Counted from the stretch's first letter, positions 37,000 to 48,446 are shown. The stretch is 64,000 nucleotides of DNA from Spirosoma telluris (GCA_003259005.1 QLII01000001.1:8594029-8658028), one strand, 5' to 3'. A program made the numbers and translations. The notes: a model not told the origin generated them from the sequence alone.

Positions 37000-38725
37000 T
37001 TACCCCTTTTTCATCTCCTTCGCCCAGCCGTCTTTCAGCGTTACTGTCCTGTTAAATACGGGCCGGTCGGTGGTGGAGTCCTGATCAAGGATGAAGTAGC
37101 CTTTGCGCATGAACTGGAAATTGGATTGGGCACCCGAACGAGCAGCTTCCACCAGCGCGGGTTCGACAAAGGCGCGCACGACGACCAGCGAATTTGGGTT
37201 TAATAACTCACGGAATTCACGTTCGTCGGCGGCTGGATTCTCGACCGAGAACAGGCGGTCGTAGAGACGAACCTCAGCTTCTACCGCGTGAGGAACCGAT
37301 ACCCAGTGAATTGTGCCTTTTACATTGATACCTGATGTATCGGAACCGCTTCGGCTTTCGGGAATGTATGAGCAGCGTAGTTCGATGATTTCGCCTGCAT
37401 TGTCTTTCACGACTTCATCGCATTTGATGATGTAGGCCCTTTCAGACGCACCATGCCGCCTGGAAAGAGTCGGAAGAATTTCTTCGGTGGGTTTTCCATG
37501 AAATCATCCCGTTCGATATATACCTCCCGGCTGAAAGGTACGTCACGCTCACCTGCCGTCGCATCCTCGGGGTTGTTCTCGATCCGCATGATTTCCTCAC
37601 GACCCAGTTCGTAGTTCGTAATAACAAGTTTCAGCGGCTTCTCGTCCAGAACGGCCATAACGCGGTGGGTCGTTTTGTTCAACTCTTCACGCAAACAAAA
37701 CTCCAGCAATCCAACGTCGATGAGGTTATCGCGCTTGGCAATTCCGATGCGGTCGGCAAACTCACGGATGCTGGCGGGTGTGTATCCGCGCCGACGAAGA
37801 CCCGCGATGGTTGGCATGCGAGGGTCGTCCCAACTGCTTACGTGACCGTCTTCTACCAGTTGTTTCAGTTTACGTTTGCTCATGACTGTATAAGTCAGGT
37901 TGAGCCGCGCAAATTCAATCTGGCGGGAGGGAAAATGTTTAGCTTGTCGATAAACCACTCGTATAGAGGACGGTGTACCTCGAATTCCAGCGTACAAAGT
38001 GAGTGCGTAATATGCTCAATGGCGTCGGACTGCCCGTGTGCGAAATCGTACATCGGGTAGATACACCAGGTGTCGCCCGTGCGGTGGTGATGCGCGTGTT
38101 TGATGCGGTAGATGATCGGATCACGCAACTGCATGTTCGGTGAAGCCATATCGACTTTCGCCCGAAGCACTTTTGCCCCATCCGGATACTCGCCCGCTTT
38201 CATCCGTCGGAACAGATCGAGGTTTTCGTCAATACTCCGGTCCCGGTACTGACTCATGCGACCTGGCTCCGTAGGTGTACCTTTCTGAGCCGCGATCTCT
38301 TCTGAGGTTGAATCATCTACATAGGCTAACCCTTTCTGAATCAGTGTTTCGGCAAACGAATAGATCTGGTCGAAATAGTCTGATGCATAGAACTCGTTCT
38401 CCCACTCGAAGCCCAGCCAGCGCACATCGTTCTTGATCGAATCAACGTATTCGGTGTCTTCTGTAACGGGATTTGTATCGTCGAAACGGAGATTTGTCTG
38501 CCCGCCATATTTATCGGCCAGTCCGAAGTTCAGGCAGATGGATTTGGCGTGACCAATATGGAGGTAACCGTTTGGTTCGGGTGGAAAGCGCGTATGAATA
38601 CGCCCACCGTTCTTACCAGAGGCCAGGTCTTCTTCTACAATTTGTTCAATGAAGTTGAGGGAGCCACCAACGGTATTATTATCGTTGGTTATGCCATCGT
38701 CGGAGTCTTTGCTTACTTCAGTCAT
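37000..38725 (-). CDS. glnS: Glutaminyl-tRNA synthetase, two frame breaks
   Basis: Class I synthetase charging tRNA-Gln. About 575 residues after repair. The HIGH motif is in RFPPEPNGYLHIGHAKSIC; KMSKS appears as TVMSKRKL; LRFDDTNPVTEDTEYV and DFAHGQSDAIEHITHSLCTL are GlnRS/GluRS blocks. Breaks are at AAAA 37932-37935 (restores LNIFPSRQIEFARLNLTY) and CCC 37437-37439 (restores VRLKGAYIIKCDEVV). A second anticodon-binding beta barrel fills the C-terminus. This gene is essential in most bacteria that have it without GatCAB, so the two breaks are very unlikely to be real. Confidence 0.95.
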
Positions 38726-39197
38726 GTGGTTGCGTACTGATAAATAGTCCGAAAATTACGGCCTTTGGCTCGCTTTGGCAAACCCAAGCCGTGGTAAAGC
38801 AAAAACGAAGGGATTTATGTTGTGGTGTAAGGGTGCTTATGAGAAGCAGGGAGATTCGAAGGAGCGGTTATATGAGGAGATAATCGGGACGGTCGGCCAG
38901 CCGTCATACCTAATGGGCGATTTGGCACAGTATCGATCACCTCTCGTTAGATTTAAGAATAAATTAACCTGACGATAATTGTACGGGTAACATAATTCGT
39001 AAGCGGTAAAACAGACTAATTATCAGTGTGATAAGTTAGAGCATTTTCTATCGGTGAGTAGTTGAAAAATTACTTAAGTAGCCTGCTCCTCATGCTAATT
39101 TCTTACAGATGACCGAACAAAATGGTTACCCGAAGGAGTTGTAACTCGTACACGCCGTTGACAATATCTCAAAGGCGGTTTTCAGGATTCATTCTCT
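38726..39197. other. 472-base spacer between glnS and the efflux operon
   Basis: No recognisable gene; a 65-residue open frame (from 38775) has no family features. It must hold the glnS promoter and that of the efflux operon. No clear inverted repeat or regulator site. Confidence 0.4.
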
Positions 39198-40532
39198 ATG
39201 AATAAAACGTTTATTGGCTTACTCTTTGCGATTGGGTGGTTGTTAACGATTGATTCCTTAGCGCAGAAAACAGCAGATTCGCTGTCGAAACAAGCCTATT
39301 TAACTGATTGTATTCAGTATGCTTTAGGCCATCAACCTGTTGTTCGACAGTCGATTATTGATCAGGATATTGCCGAGCGAACGGTTCAGAGTGCACTGGC
39401 AGCCTGGTACCCACAGATTTCGGCTGGCTATAATCTACTTCATTATCTCAAACTACCCGTTACACTCATTCCCAATGCGCAGGGAGAGCGCATTCCGACG
39501 CCATTGGGTGCTACAAATACATCGACTGCCTCGCTTTCGGTAACGCAAAGTATTTTCAACCGGGATGTGCTGTTGGCCAGCCGAACCGCCGATGCTTATC
39601 GTGCACAGGCCACCCAGAATACCGTCAGAAATAAAATTGATGTGGTTGTAAACGTGAGCAAAGCGTTTTACGACCTGATTCTGACCCAACGCCAGATCGA
39701 TATTCTGACCCAGGATATTGCCCGCCTGCAACGTAGCCTACAGGATGCCACCAACCAATACCAAAGTGGCATTGTCGATAAAACCGACCCGCAACGAGCG
39801 AAGATTGCCCTCAATAATTCCCGTGCTCAGCAGAAACAATACCGGGATTTGGTCGGTGCAAAATACCAGACGCTTAAACAGGTTATGGGGTACCCACCTA
39901 CCAGTCAACTGACGGTGGCCTACGATACCTTGCAACTAGCGAATGAAGTCGCACAGGATACCATGTTGCTGGTAAATCCGCAGAACCGCATCGAATATCA
40001 GCTTCTCCAAACGCAGGGCGTCTGCTGGATGCCAACGTTCGTTACAATCGCTGGTCGTATCTGCCCTCTGTGTCGGCCTTTGGTAACTATAATTTATTAT
40101 TTCAGAATAATGCCTTCGGGCAACTGTATAGTCAGTCGTTTCCAAACTCGTTGATTGGCCTATCGCTTGCACTACCCATTTTTCAGGGGGGCGACGGATT
40201 CATCAGACAAAAATTGCTGAGTTGCAGGTACAACGATTGAACTGGGACTTAGCCGCGCTGACGAGCGCCGTGGATGCCGAGTATGCAACGGCATTGGCCA
40301 ACTACAAGGGTAACCTGGCGAACTATCAGGCATTGGTCGAGAACCAGCAACTGGCCGAAGACGTGTATCGGATTATTAATCTGCAATACCGCTCGGGATC
40401 AAAACCTATCTGGATGTAACCATCGCCGAATCCGACCTCCGAACCGCACGACTTAATGTATTTAATGCCCTCTATCAGGTGTTGATCAGTAAGTTAGATG
40501 TTCAGCGGGCCTTGGGTGTCATTCGAATTTGA
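39198..40532 (+). CDS. TolC-family outer membrane efflux protein, three frame breaks
   Basis: About 445 residues. Signal peptide LLFAIGWLLTIDSLAQ; two TolC repeats with coiled helices, e.g. TVQSALAAWYPQISAGYNLL and QRSLQDATNQYQSGIVDKTD, then ALANYKGNLANYQALVENQQ and YRSGIKTYLDVTIAESDLRT. Breaks at GGG 40016-40018, GGGGGG 40186-40191 and GGG 40395-40397; each is repaired by one G. It forms the outer membrane exit duct for the adaptor and RND pump encoded next. Confidence 0.9.
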
Positions 40533-40540
40533 CACTAGTA

Positions 40541-40609
40541 AAACCCGGACTAACGTCCTGGGCAAAAGAAGAAATACACATGATTTGCCCAGGACTAACG
40601 TTCGGGTTT
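40541..40609. repeat. Inverted repeat between TolC and adaptor genes
   Basis: AAACCCGGACTAACGTCCTG (from 40541) to 40566 faces 40584-40609; ends match, the middle pairs in shuffled register. Confidence 0.75.
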
Positions 40610-40623
40610 ATGGAATGCACACA

Positions 40624-41729
40624 ATGAAAAAATACCTCAGTATCTTTTTTGTAGCGTCTGCCCTGTTATTAACCGCCTGTAGTGGCAAAAAGAATGAACA
40701 GCAGCAGGCCCCTCCACCGCCCACCGCCGTATCTGCCGTGAAGGTTACCAAAGGCAGTGCAACCTATTATGACCAATTCCCCGCAACAGTGACCGCCCTG
40801 CTCGAAGTAGAGATTCAGCCGCAGGTAGCCGGAAATATTACGGGCATCTTTTTCAGGACGGTCAGCACGTGAGTAAGGGTCAGAAACTATACACCATTGA
40901 CCCTCAGCAATATCGGGCGACCTATGATCAGGCCGTGGCGAATCTGAATGTACAGAAAGCGAACCTGAATCGAGCTCAGAAAGATGCAGATCGATACAAT
41001 ACGCTGGCTCAGCAGGACGCCGTTGCCAAACAACTGGTCGACAACGCCAACGCCACTCTGGAAGCCGCCAAAATGCAGGTAGAGGCTTCACAGGCAGCTA
41101 TTCAGCAGGTAGCAACGAATCTGAAATACACGACCATTTACGCGCCACTCGATGGAACGATCGGCATCTCGCAGGTGCGGCTTGGTGCGGCTGTAGCACC
41201 CGGCTCAACACCCCTTAACACCATCTCATCGGATAATCCGGTTGCTGCCGATCTTCAGATTGATGAATCCCAGATTCCACGCTTTCTCAAACTACAGAGC
41301 CAGCCAAACGTAGTGCGCGATTCAATTCTGGTGATGTTGTTGCCGGACGGAAGTCAGTACAAGTATCCTGGTTCGGTACGGATCGTTGACCGGGCGGTTG
41401 ATCCGCAAACGGGTACGCTGCGTGTCCGGGTTGCCTTCCCGAATCCTAACAAACAATTGAAGGTAGGGCTGAATACTAATGTCCGGGTGAAAAACAACAC
41501 AGGTGAACCACAATTGCTGATTCCTTATCAGGCTGTAACGGAGCAGATGAGCGAGTATTTTGTATTCGTCGTTGGCGACAGCAGTAAGGTTAGCCAGAAA
41601 AAAGTAACACTCGGCGCGCGTATCAATGACAAAGTAATTGTGAAAAACGGCCTGACCGAAGGGGAGACTATCGTCACAGAAGGAACACAAAAAATCCGCG
41701 ACGGGGCTAAGGTGCAGGTTAAAATGTAA
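40624..41729 (+). CDS. RND efflux periplasmic adaptor (HlyD/AcrA family), lipoprotein, one frame break
   Basis: About 368 residues. Lipobox LLLTACSGKK. Biotinyl-lipoyl-like half motifs VEIQPQVAGNITGIF and YAPLDGTIGISQVRLGAAV flank the coiled hairpin (QAVANLNVQKANLNRAQKDA). Break at TTTTT 40849-40853; one T gives GIFFQDGQHVSKGQKLYTID. Links the TolC duct with the RND pump. Start at MKKYLSIFF is preferred; an ATG nine bases upstream is possible. Confidence 0.9.
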
Positions 41730-41736
41730 AAGTAGG

Positions 41737-41816
41737 GGAGAAAGGAGGAGAGGGAGGAAAGGGACTCAGAAAAACGGTACTCCCTTCTCCCTTTTCCTCC
41801 CTCTCCTCCTTTCTCC
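41737..41816. repeat. Perfect 24-bp purine/pyrimidine inverted repeat
   Basis: GGAGAAAGGAGGAGAGGGAG then GAAA (41737-41760) pairs with 41793-41816, between adaptor and pump genes. Same type as 2661-2749. Confidence 0.85.
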
Positions 41817-41825
41817 TAAAAAATT

Positions 41826-44800
41826 ATGTTCGCAGAAATATTCATCAATCGGCCGGTTACTGCTATCGTTGCATCCATTGTGATTGTAGCGCTGGGGTGT
41901 TGGCTTTATTAAGTTTACCCGTCAGTCAGTATCCCGACATCACTCCGCCCGTGGTTCAGGTAACGGGTACGTACACCGGCGCTGATGCGCAGACCGTAGA
42001 GCAGACGGTGGCCACACCCATCGAAACCCAGGTAAATGGTACGCCCGGTATGGATTATGTGCAGACCAATGCCACCAACGACGGTCGGATGACCATGAAC
42101 GTGACGTTTAAGGTAGGTACCGATGTAAATATTGCCGCACTCGATGTACAGAACCGGGTGGGAATTGCCCAGCCGCAGCTCCCCGAAGAGGTAACGCGCC
42201 TGGGCGTTGTGGTTCGTAAACGGAATCCCTCGCTGTTTATGCTGGTCGCGATTTTCTCACCGAAGAAGACGCACAACGTCTCCTTCCTGGATAACTATGC
42301 GAACATTTACATCCGGGATGCTCTGTTACGGGTGCCGGGGTAGGTGATATTTTCAGCCGGCCGACGATTTTAGTATGCGGATCTGGCTCAAGCCCGACCG
42401 ACTCGCACAACTCGGCCTCACCTCCGACGACGTAGTAGCCGCCCTTCAGGAGCAGAACTTACAGGTAGCGGGTGGATCGGTAGGTGCTTCTCCGCAGCCT
42501 GCGTCACAGGCCTTTGAATACAGCGTTTTTACCAACAGCCGACTCAGCAAGGAGGAAGATTTTCGGAATATTATTGTGCGCAGCGACCCCGCTCGTGGGC
42601 ACTGGTGTATCTGAAAGACGTAGCCCGGGTGCAATTGGGTAAATTTTCCTATGCCAGCAACTCGTTTGTCGATGGCAACCGGGCAGCTTACCTGCTGGTG
42701 TATCAATTGCCGGGAAGTAATGCATTGGCCACGGCAAAGGGCGTGTATGCGGCCATGGATAATCTGAAAAAGACATTCCCGAAAGACATCGACTATGTAG
42801 TGCCCTTCGAGTCGGTATCAGTGATTCAAGTGTCGATTGGCGAGGTAGTGAAAACCCTGGGTGAAGCCCTGGTGCTGGTGGTTTTGGTGGTGTTTTTGTT
42901 CCTGCAAAGCTGGCGGGCAACCCTCATTACCTTGCTCGCGATTCCGGTGTCGATTGTCGGAACGTTTGCCTTGTTCGTACCGCTTGGTTTTACGATTAAC
43001 ACGCTGACACTCTTTGCGTTCGTGCTGGCGATTGGGATTGTGGTGGATGATGCCATTGTGGTGGTGGAGGCCGTTCAGGTGAACCTCGATAAAGGGATGT
43101 CCCCGAAAGACGCGACGAGGGAAGCCATGCGGGAGATTTCGGCCCCGGTTATTGCCATTGCTCTGATTCTGGCGGCTGTGTTTGTACCGGTGGGTTTCAT
43201 TCCGGGCATTGTCGGGCGACTGTATCAGCAGTTCGCGATTACCATTGCCGTGTCGGTATTGATTTCGGCTTTTGTGGCCCTCTCGCTTACACCTGCTTTG
43301 TGTACGTTGCTTCTCCGTCCGATGCACATCGACGAAAAAGCAAAGGGTTTGGATAGATTCTTTTATAAGTTCAATCAGTGGTTTGAGCGAGTCACCAATG
43401 CCTATTCCAATGGCGTGAAGCGCCTGATTAAATTAACGCCCCTGGTTATTGTTGGGCTTGTGGTTGTCTACGTCGGAACGGCCCTGCTATTCAGGGCCAA
43501 ACCCACCGGCTTCATCCCGACGGAAGACGAGGGACGCCTGATTGTTACCTACGAAATTCCCGAAGCGGCATCGACTTCACGGAGTTTGGTGGTGCTCAAC
43601 AAGGTGATGGATATTCTGAAAAAACAGCCTTACGTGGCTCACTTTTCGGCCCTGGGTGGTCTGAATGCCATCACCTTTGCGTCAAAATCCAATAGTGGTA
43701 CGGTTTTCATTCAGTTGAAACCCTGGGAGGAGCGAACCGAGCGGGGCATGCAGGCCGACTCGCTGGTTGTCAAACTGCAAAAGGCCTTGTCGGTACTCAA
43801 TGACGCTCGCCCACAGGTGATTCAGCCACCGGCTATTCCGGGTTTAGGGCAGAGTTCTGGTTTCACCTTTGAAATCCAGCAGCGCGAAACCAACGACGAT
43901 GTGAAGGCCTTCGACAATGTGGTACAAAACTTTCTGGCCGAGGCCAACAAACGACCCGAAATTGGCCGGGCTTTTTCCTACTTCACGGCTAAAGCTCCTG
44001 CGTATCGGGTTGATGTAGACCGCGATAAGTGCAAGAAACTCGGCATTTCGGTCAGCAATGTGTATCGAACGATGCAGACGTATCTGGGTAGCCAGTATGT
44101 CAATGACTTCATTATTTACGGGCGAAAGTTTCGGGTTGTCGCTCAGGCGGATACCATGTACCGGACCGACGTGCAAAACCTGGGTCAGTATTATGTTCGC
44201 AATCAGGGTGGTCAATTGGTGCCTATTAGTACAGTTATAAAAACCACAATCATTGAAAATGCGCCCCTGATCTCGCACTTTAACCTGTTCCGTTCTGTCG
44301 AATTGAATGGCGGGGCTAAGCCCGGATTTAGTAGCAGCCAGGCCAACGACGCCCTGCGTGAGGTAGCTGCCAAGGTGCTACCTGCCGGTTATGCGTATGA
44401 TTTTGGTGGCCTGAGCCGGGAGGAAATCAACGCGGGCAACAGCTCGATTTATATTTTCATGCTGTCAGTTGGCTTTGTGTTTCTGTTTCTGGCCGCTCTT
44501 TACGAAAGCTGGTCTGTACCGTTTTCGGTTCTTCTGTCGGTCCCGATTGGTGCGCTGGGAGCCATTATCGCGTTGATTTTATTTCCTTACCTGACCAATA
44601 ACGTCTACGCTCAAATTGGTTTGATTACCCTGATCGGTCTGGCTGCTAAAAACGCGATCCTGATTGTCGAGTTTGCGAAAGAGCGCGTCGATAAAGGTGA
44701 AGATCTGCTCGAATCCACTATTGAAGCCGTCCGGCTGCGGCTGCGCCCAATTCTGATGACGTCTCTGGCGTTCATTTTGGGCGTATTTCCACTTGCCCTG

Positions 44801-45010
44801 GCGAGCGGGGCCGGGGGAGTTGCCCGTGCAACCATTGGTCGTACGGTGTTAGGCGGTATGCTGGCGGCAACCTCCTTAGCGATTTTTGTCGTGCCGGTCC
44901 TGTACGTTGGCATCACAAAACTGGCCTACGGGAAGAAAGGGCTGGAAGCGTTGAAGACGAATGCAAAAAAAGAGAACGAGGGCAAGGAAGAAAAACCAGC
45001 CCAAGCCTGA
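41826..45010 (+). CDS. RND efflux pump, HAE1/AcrB family, four frame breaks
   Basis: About 1062 residues from MFAEIFINRPVTAIVASIVI, the usual AcrB start. Twelve membrane helices; the proton-relay Asp pair is in GIVVDDAIVVVEAVQ and the Lys region in GLAAKNAILIVEFAKE. Breaks at GGGG 41894-41897, GGGG 42337-42340, GG 42359-42360 and GGG 42597-42599; adding one G to each gives one continuous AcrB-like protein (e.g. VPGVGDIFSRADDFSMRIWL). Uses the proton gradient to export drugs or other small molecules. Last gene of the tripartite operon. Confidence 0.93.
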
Positions 45011-45040
45011 TAATGCCGTATCTTCGTGGAGTGGGAACAT

Positions 45041-45132
45041 GTAGATTCTTTTGATTCTATGGTTTCTGTGGATTCTTTGGGAACGATAGAATCAAAAGAA
45101 TCCACAGAAACCATAGAATCAAAAGAATCTAC
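45041..45132. repeat. Perfect 38-bp inverted repeat, GATTCT family
   Basis: GTAGATTCTTTTGATTCTAT (from 45041) to 45078 pairs base for base with 45095-45132, loop 16. GATTCT recurs about every 10-18 bases in each arm. Follows the RND gene; likely transcript-end hairpin. Confidence 0.9.
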
Positions 45133-45172
45133 AGAATCAAATTAGACCAATTACGTAGCTTGTTCGATTATC

Positions 45173-45943
45173 ATGAATTTGTTCATTACCTCCTTAAACT
45201 CGGGCAGTAACGGAAATTGTTATTACGTTGGAAATGAGCGGGAAGCCGTATTAGTCGATGCCGGAATCTCGTGTAAAGAAACCGAACGGCGGATGCTTCG
45301 TCTGGGGTTGTCGATGGAGAAGGTAAAGGCTATTTTTGTTTCTCACGAGCACTCTGACCATATCCGGGGCATTCCACAACTCGCCAAAAAATACCAGTTG
45401 CCGGTCTTTATCACGCCTGGTACACTACGAAATTCAGGCTTCCCCGAGAAGACATTTCCACTTCGTGCCTTGCGTGCCTATGAGCCAGTCTGGATTGGCG
45501 AACTCTGCGTGACGGCTTTCCCCAAATTGCACGACGCCAATGACCCGCATAGTTTTCTAGTCACTTACCAGAATACTAAAGTGGGCGTTTTTACGGATAT
45601 TGGTGCCCCCTGCGAACATTTGATTAGCCATTTTAGTCAATGTCATGCCGCCTTCCTGGAGGCCAATTATGATGATGATCTGTTGGCCAATGGACGATAC
45701 CCTTATTATCTCAAACAGCGAATTCGGGGTGGGAAGGGGCACCTGTCTAACCAGCAGGCCCTGGAGATTTTCAGGACGCACAAGCCTGATTTTATGAGCC
45801 ATGTGTTGTTGTCGCACTTATCGAAGGATAACAATTGCCCGCAAGTAGCCAGTGACTTATTTAAGCCTCACCTGGGTACTACGGAGCTTATTGTAGCCTC
45901 TCGCTTCCAGGAAACACCAGTATTTACCATCACGGCTGGATAG
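45173..45943 (+). CDS. Metallo-beta-lactamase-fold hydrolase (YycJ/WalJ type)
   Basis: 256 residues, intact. Begins LFITSLNSGSNGNCYYVGNE, the typical YycJ start, with the zinc motif VSHEHSDHIRGIPQLAKKY (HxHxDH), and later KLHDANDPHSF, VFTDIGAPCE and ANYDDDLLANGRYPYYLKQRI. The family are predicted exonuclease-like hydrolases linked to DNA repair and cell wall regulation in other phyla. Stand-alone gene here. Confidence 0.85.
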   Translation: MNLFITSLNSGSNGNCYYVGNEREAVLVDAGISCKETERRMLRLGLSMEKVKAIFVSHEHSDHIRGIPQLAKKYQLPVFITPGTLRNSGFPEKTFPLRALRAYEPVWIGELCVTAFPKLHDANDPHSFLVTYQNTKVGVFTDIGAPCEHLISHFSQCHAAFLEANYDDDLLANGRYPYYLKQRIRGGKGHLSNQQALEIFRTHKPDFMSHVLLSHLSKDNNCPQVASDLFKPHLGTTELIVASRFQETPVFTITAG

Positions 45944-45953
45944 AATAAAATGG

Positions 45954-46029
45954 TAACCACAGAGGCACAGAGAACACAGAGTTTAAAATCAAATTTTCAA
46001 ACTCTGTGTTCTCTGTGCCTCTGTGGTTA
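45954..46029. repeat. Perfect 31-bp inverted repeat, CACAGAGGCACAGAG family
   Basis: TAACCACAGAGGCACAGAGA (from 45954) to 45984 pairs exactly with 45999-46029 around a 14-base loop. Sits between converging genes (hydrolase and histidine kinase). A part of the same word family occurs near 48283-48302. Confidence 0.9.
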
Positions 46030-46035
46030 AACCCA

Positions 46036-47372
46036 TTAACTCGGATCGATCAGCGGCAATTCTACGATAAATTCGTCTGCTGTTTCCTCTACTTTGGGCG
46101 TCGCTTGTCCCAGCAGCTGGTATTTGGAGAGGATATTCAATAGCCCCTTCTGCGTTGAATTTGCCCGATTGACTACCTTTCGCTGGAGCGTATTGCTGAC
46201 CGTTAACCACCCGTCGGCATTGGTCGAAAAACGAATCACTAAAGGTTGATTTGCTGAGACGATGTTGTGCTTCACCGCATTTTCGAGTAATAGTTGCAGG
46301 GTTAGCGGAGGTAGCTGGCAGGTCAGGGCCGACTTGTCTATGGTTTTAATTAGCTCAATACCGGCTCCATAGCGCGTTTTCAGGAGGTGATAATACGAGT
46401 CAATAAACGTCAGTTCTGTTTGTAATGTCGTTAGGGCAAGGTTGTTTGTTCGCAATAGGTATCGGTATACACTCGACATCTCATCGACAAATCGCACCGC
46501 CTGAACGGGCTCGTCGATAATGAGCGATGAGAGCGAGTTGAGGCTATTAAACAGAAAATGCGGGTTCAACTGCGTCTGCAATGCCATCATTTGCATGGCC
46601 GACATCTGTTGTTGTAATTTTTCGGTAACCAGTTCAGCTTCAATCTGTTCGCGCTGGTGGCGTTCGCGCTCTCTGGCGAGTCGCTGCTCAACAATAGCAC
46701 TCTTGATAGCCCCCGACGCTGCCGATACCCTAGTACCAGCGTGAAACAGATTAACTCGGCCAGGATGCCAAACTCCAGGTACGTCAGTGGTGCTGTTAGG
46801 AATGGTTGCGGTTTCCCTATCGAATGGTTCGTCATGGATAAGACCATCGACGCGATACCGCCAACGAGTATGTACGCCGATCCTAAAGCCACGTAGCGCG
46901 GTACCACACCGTTTAACTGCCTGATTTTTATAATTCCGTAGGTTGCCAATCCAACCATCAGCAGCCGCATCACCGTATGCGCAGTGTCATAGAGCGTATC
47001 ATGCCTGTCGGCTATACCAAAACACAATACACCCATCAGGATCAGATAGGCTAAAATGATACCTTTCGCCACGCGAAACAACCTAAACAGACCTGGAAGG
47101 CGGCTTTGGAGTTTAATCAGGGTATCGGCAAAGTCGAAGTAGACAAAATAGGCGAGGATGGGTGCCGTAGCCCGAACAAAATACCAAATGTTTGCCGATA
47201 CATGGTTATTGATTTCATCTATCCGTAAGCTGAAGTAGACCAGCCACGCCAGCATGTACAAGGTGTATAGGCCATAAATTCGCTCCCGGTAAATACCCCA
47301 TTGCACTACGTTCAGTAGCAGAATAGAGCTAACCATGCCTGTAAACAGCAGATTCCAGGTAGCAAATGTCAT
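46036..47372 (-). CDS. LytS-type sensor histidine kinase, one frame break
   Basis: About 445 residues. Five to seven membrane helices in the N-terminal 210 residues (LLFTGMVSSILLLNVVQWGI; LAYFVYFDFAD; YVALGSAYILVGGIASMVLS). A coiled linker (RERERHQREQIEAELVTEKL) follows, then the His_kinase domain with the phospho-His in QTQLNPHFLFNSLNSLSSLI and an ATPase part PLTLQLLLENAVKHNIVSAN. Break in CCCCC 46710-46714 (+ strand). No response regulator is adjacent, so the partner is elsewhere. Confidence 0.88.
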
Positions 47373-47462
47373 GAAAGAAGTTACCGATAGGTCAAGAAAA
47401 ATGGCCTAAAAATGAGAAAATTTAGTCGTTCAGCCCAACCTAAAGGTTTGTGAAACGGAAAA

Positions 47463-47492
47463 AGCCCCCAGTGAAGCGTTACATCTGGGGGC
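47463..47492. terminator. Hairpin after the paralogous calcium-loop protein
   Basis: AGCCCCCAG and CTGGGGGCT with a 12-base loop, 51 bases downstream of the reverse-strand gene that ends at 47544. Confidence 0.75.
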
Positions 47493-47543
47493 TGAACCGT
47501 CAATAGGGGTGCCGAAGCGGAAATTTGTGTGGATTTGTACTTC

Positions 47544-48050
47544 TTAGATTGCCTTCCAGCTCATAATAATGTTCGATGTTTTGCCACTTTCCGTTACTGT
47601 CGTCTTGATTGTCAATACATTTGACGAAGCCTCGACAACCTCCCAGCTTGACTTGCTACCCGCTTTGTCATTGTTGATGAGTTGAATGGTCTGAGTAGCT
47701 GGGTCGTAGCTCCAGAAGCCCGGTTTCCCCTTTCCATCAAGTTTGTGGTCGCAGCGGACAGCTTCATCCGATAGAATGAGTTTGCCAGAGGGTGCAAAAA
47801 CGATGGAGTTATCACGGTCGCAGGCCGCCATGAATGGAAGCAGGTCAGCATCAGGCTTACCGTCGCCATCGTAGTCAATGGCAGGGCTAAGCTTGAATGA
47901 ACTCATTTGCCAGCGTGCCCCGACAAAAGAGGGCTTAGTCGGATTGTGATTACCAGGGGTTAGGGAGTCCGAGTTTACTGTAAATGCGGTGGTTGTGAAC
48001 AGAAGGCCGAGCAAGACGGCACTAAGGAAAAGGAATGGGGTGCGTTTCAT
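47544..48050 (-). CDS. Secreted protein with calcium-loop-like motif (paralogue of 24838-25344)
   Basis: 168 residues. Signal peptide FLFLSAVLLGLLFTTTAF without a lipobox Cys. The mature part has SFKLSPAIDYDGDGKPDADL, an Asp-rich DxDxDG-type loop, then AACDRDNSIVFAPSGKLILS, FWSYDPATQTIQLINNDK and the end SNIIMSWKAI. It matches the lipoprotein at 24838-25344 in length and motif order, but that copy has a lipid anchor. Function unknown; lipocalin-like strands inferred. Confidence 0.65.
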   Translation of the reverse strand: MKRTPFLFLSAVLLGLLFTTTAFTVNSDSLTPGNHNPTKPSFVGARWQMSSFKLSPAIDYDGDGKPDADLLPFMAACDRDNSIVFAPSGKLILSDEAVRCDHKLDGKGKPGFWSYDPATQTIQLINNDKAGSKSSWEVVEASSNVLTIKTTVTESGKTSNIIMSWKAI

Positions 48051-48446
48051 TGACTTGTTGTTTTAGAGGAATGATTCGTGTTTGTTAACGGGACAAAATT
48101 GGTAGCAAATGCCCCGGTAACCATCGGTCAAACCCATGAAAGCGCACAGATGTAGGTTAGAACGGAAGAATAGGGGGTAGATAGTTTTTCTTACTTACGT
48201 GCTTCCACAACAGTAGAGGTCTATAGTGAAAATAGAATAAAAGGTCTGATCTTCAGTGGTTTGTGTATCTGCATTCTCCGTCTTCTTTGTGCCTCTGTGA
48301 AGAGTCTGCTGGTGCTGGAATTTATTGCTGGTTCAACCGGCTAAAGTTCCGTTTCAACTGGGCACTCCTTGAAGGCGAGTTGGTTCATTGCCAATTTTGG
48401 TCTGTCATAAACGACCAATTGAACAACTCTTTTAAACCGCAAAACA
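48051..48446. other. 396-base spacer, no gene seen
   Basis: Divergent space between the secreted protein and the cupin gene. A fragment TTTGTGCCTCTGTGAAGAG near 48287 resembles half of the 45954-46029 repeat. A short open frame has no recognisable features. Confidence 0.4.

Noticed and set aside
37000..38725. glnS as a decaying pseudogene
   Set aside because: Both breaks are single-base losses in short runs and the rest of the protein is perfectly conserved in its motifs.
38775..38972. 65-residue open frame between glnS and the efflux operon
   Set aside because: No signal, domain or neighbour support; starts within the glnS upstream region.
45041..45132. CRISPR array from repeated AGAATC/GATTCT words
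   Set aside because: The words are part of a palindrome with variable short spacing; there are no constant repeats with unique spacers and no cas genes.
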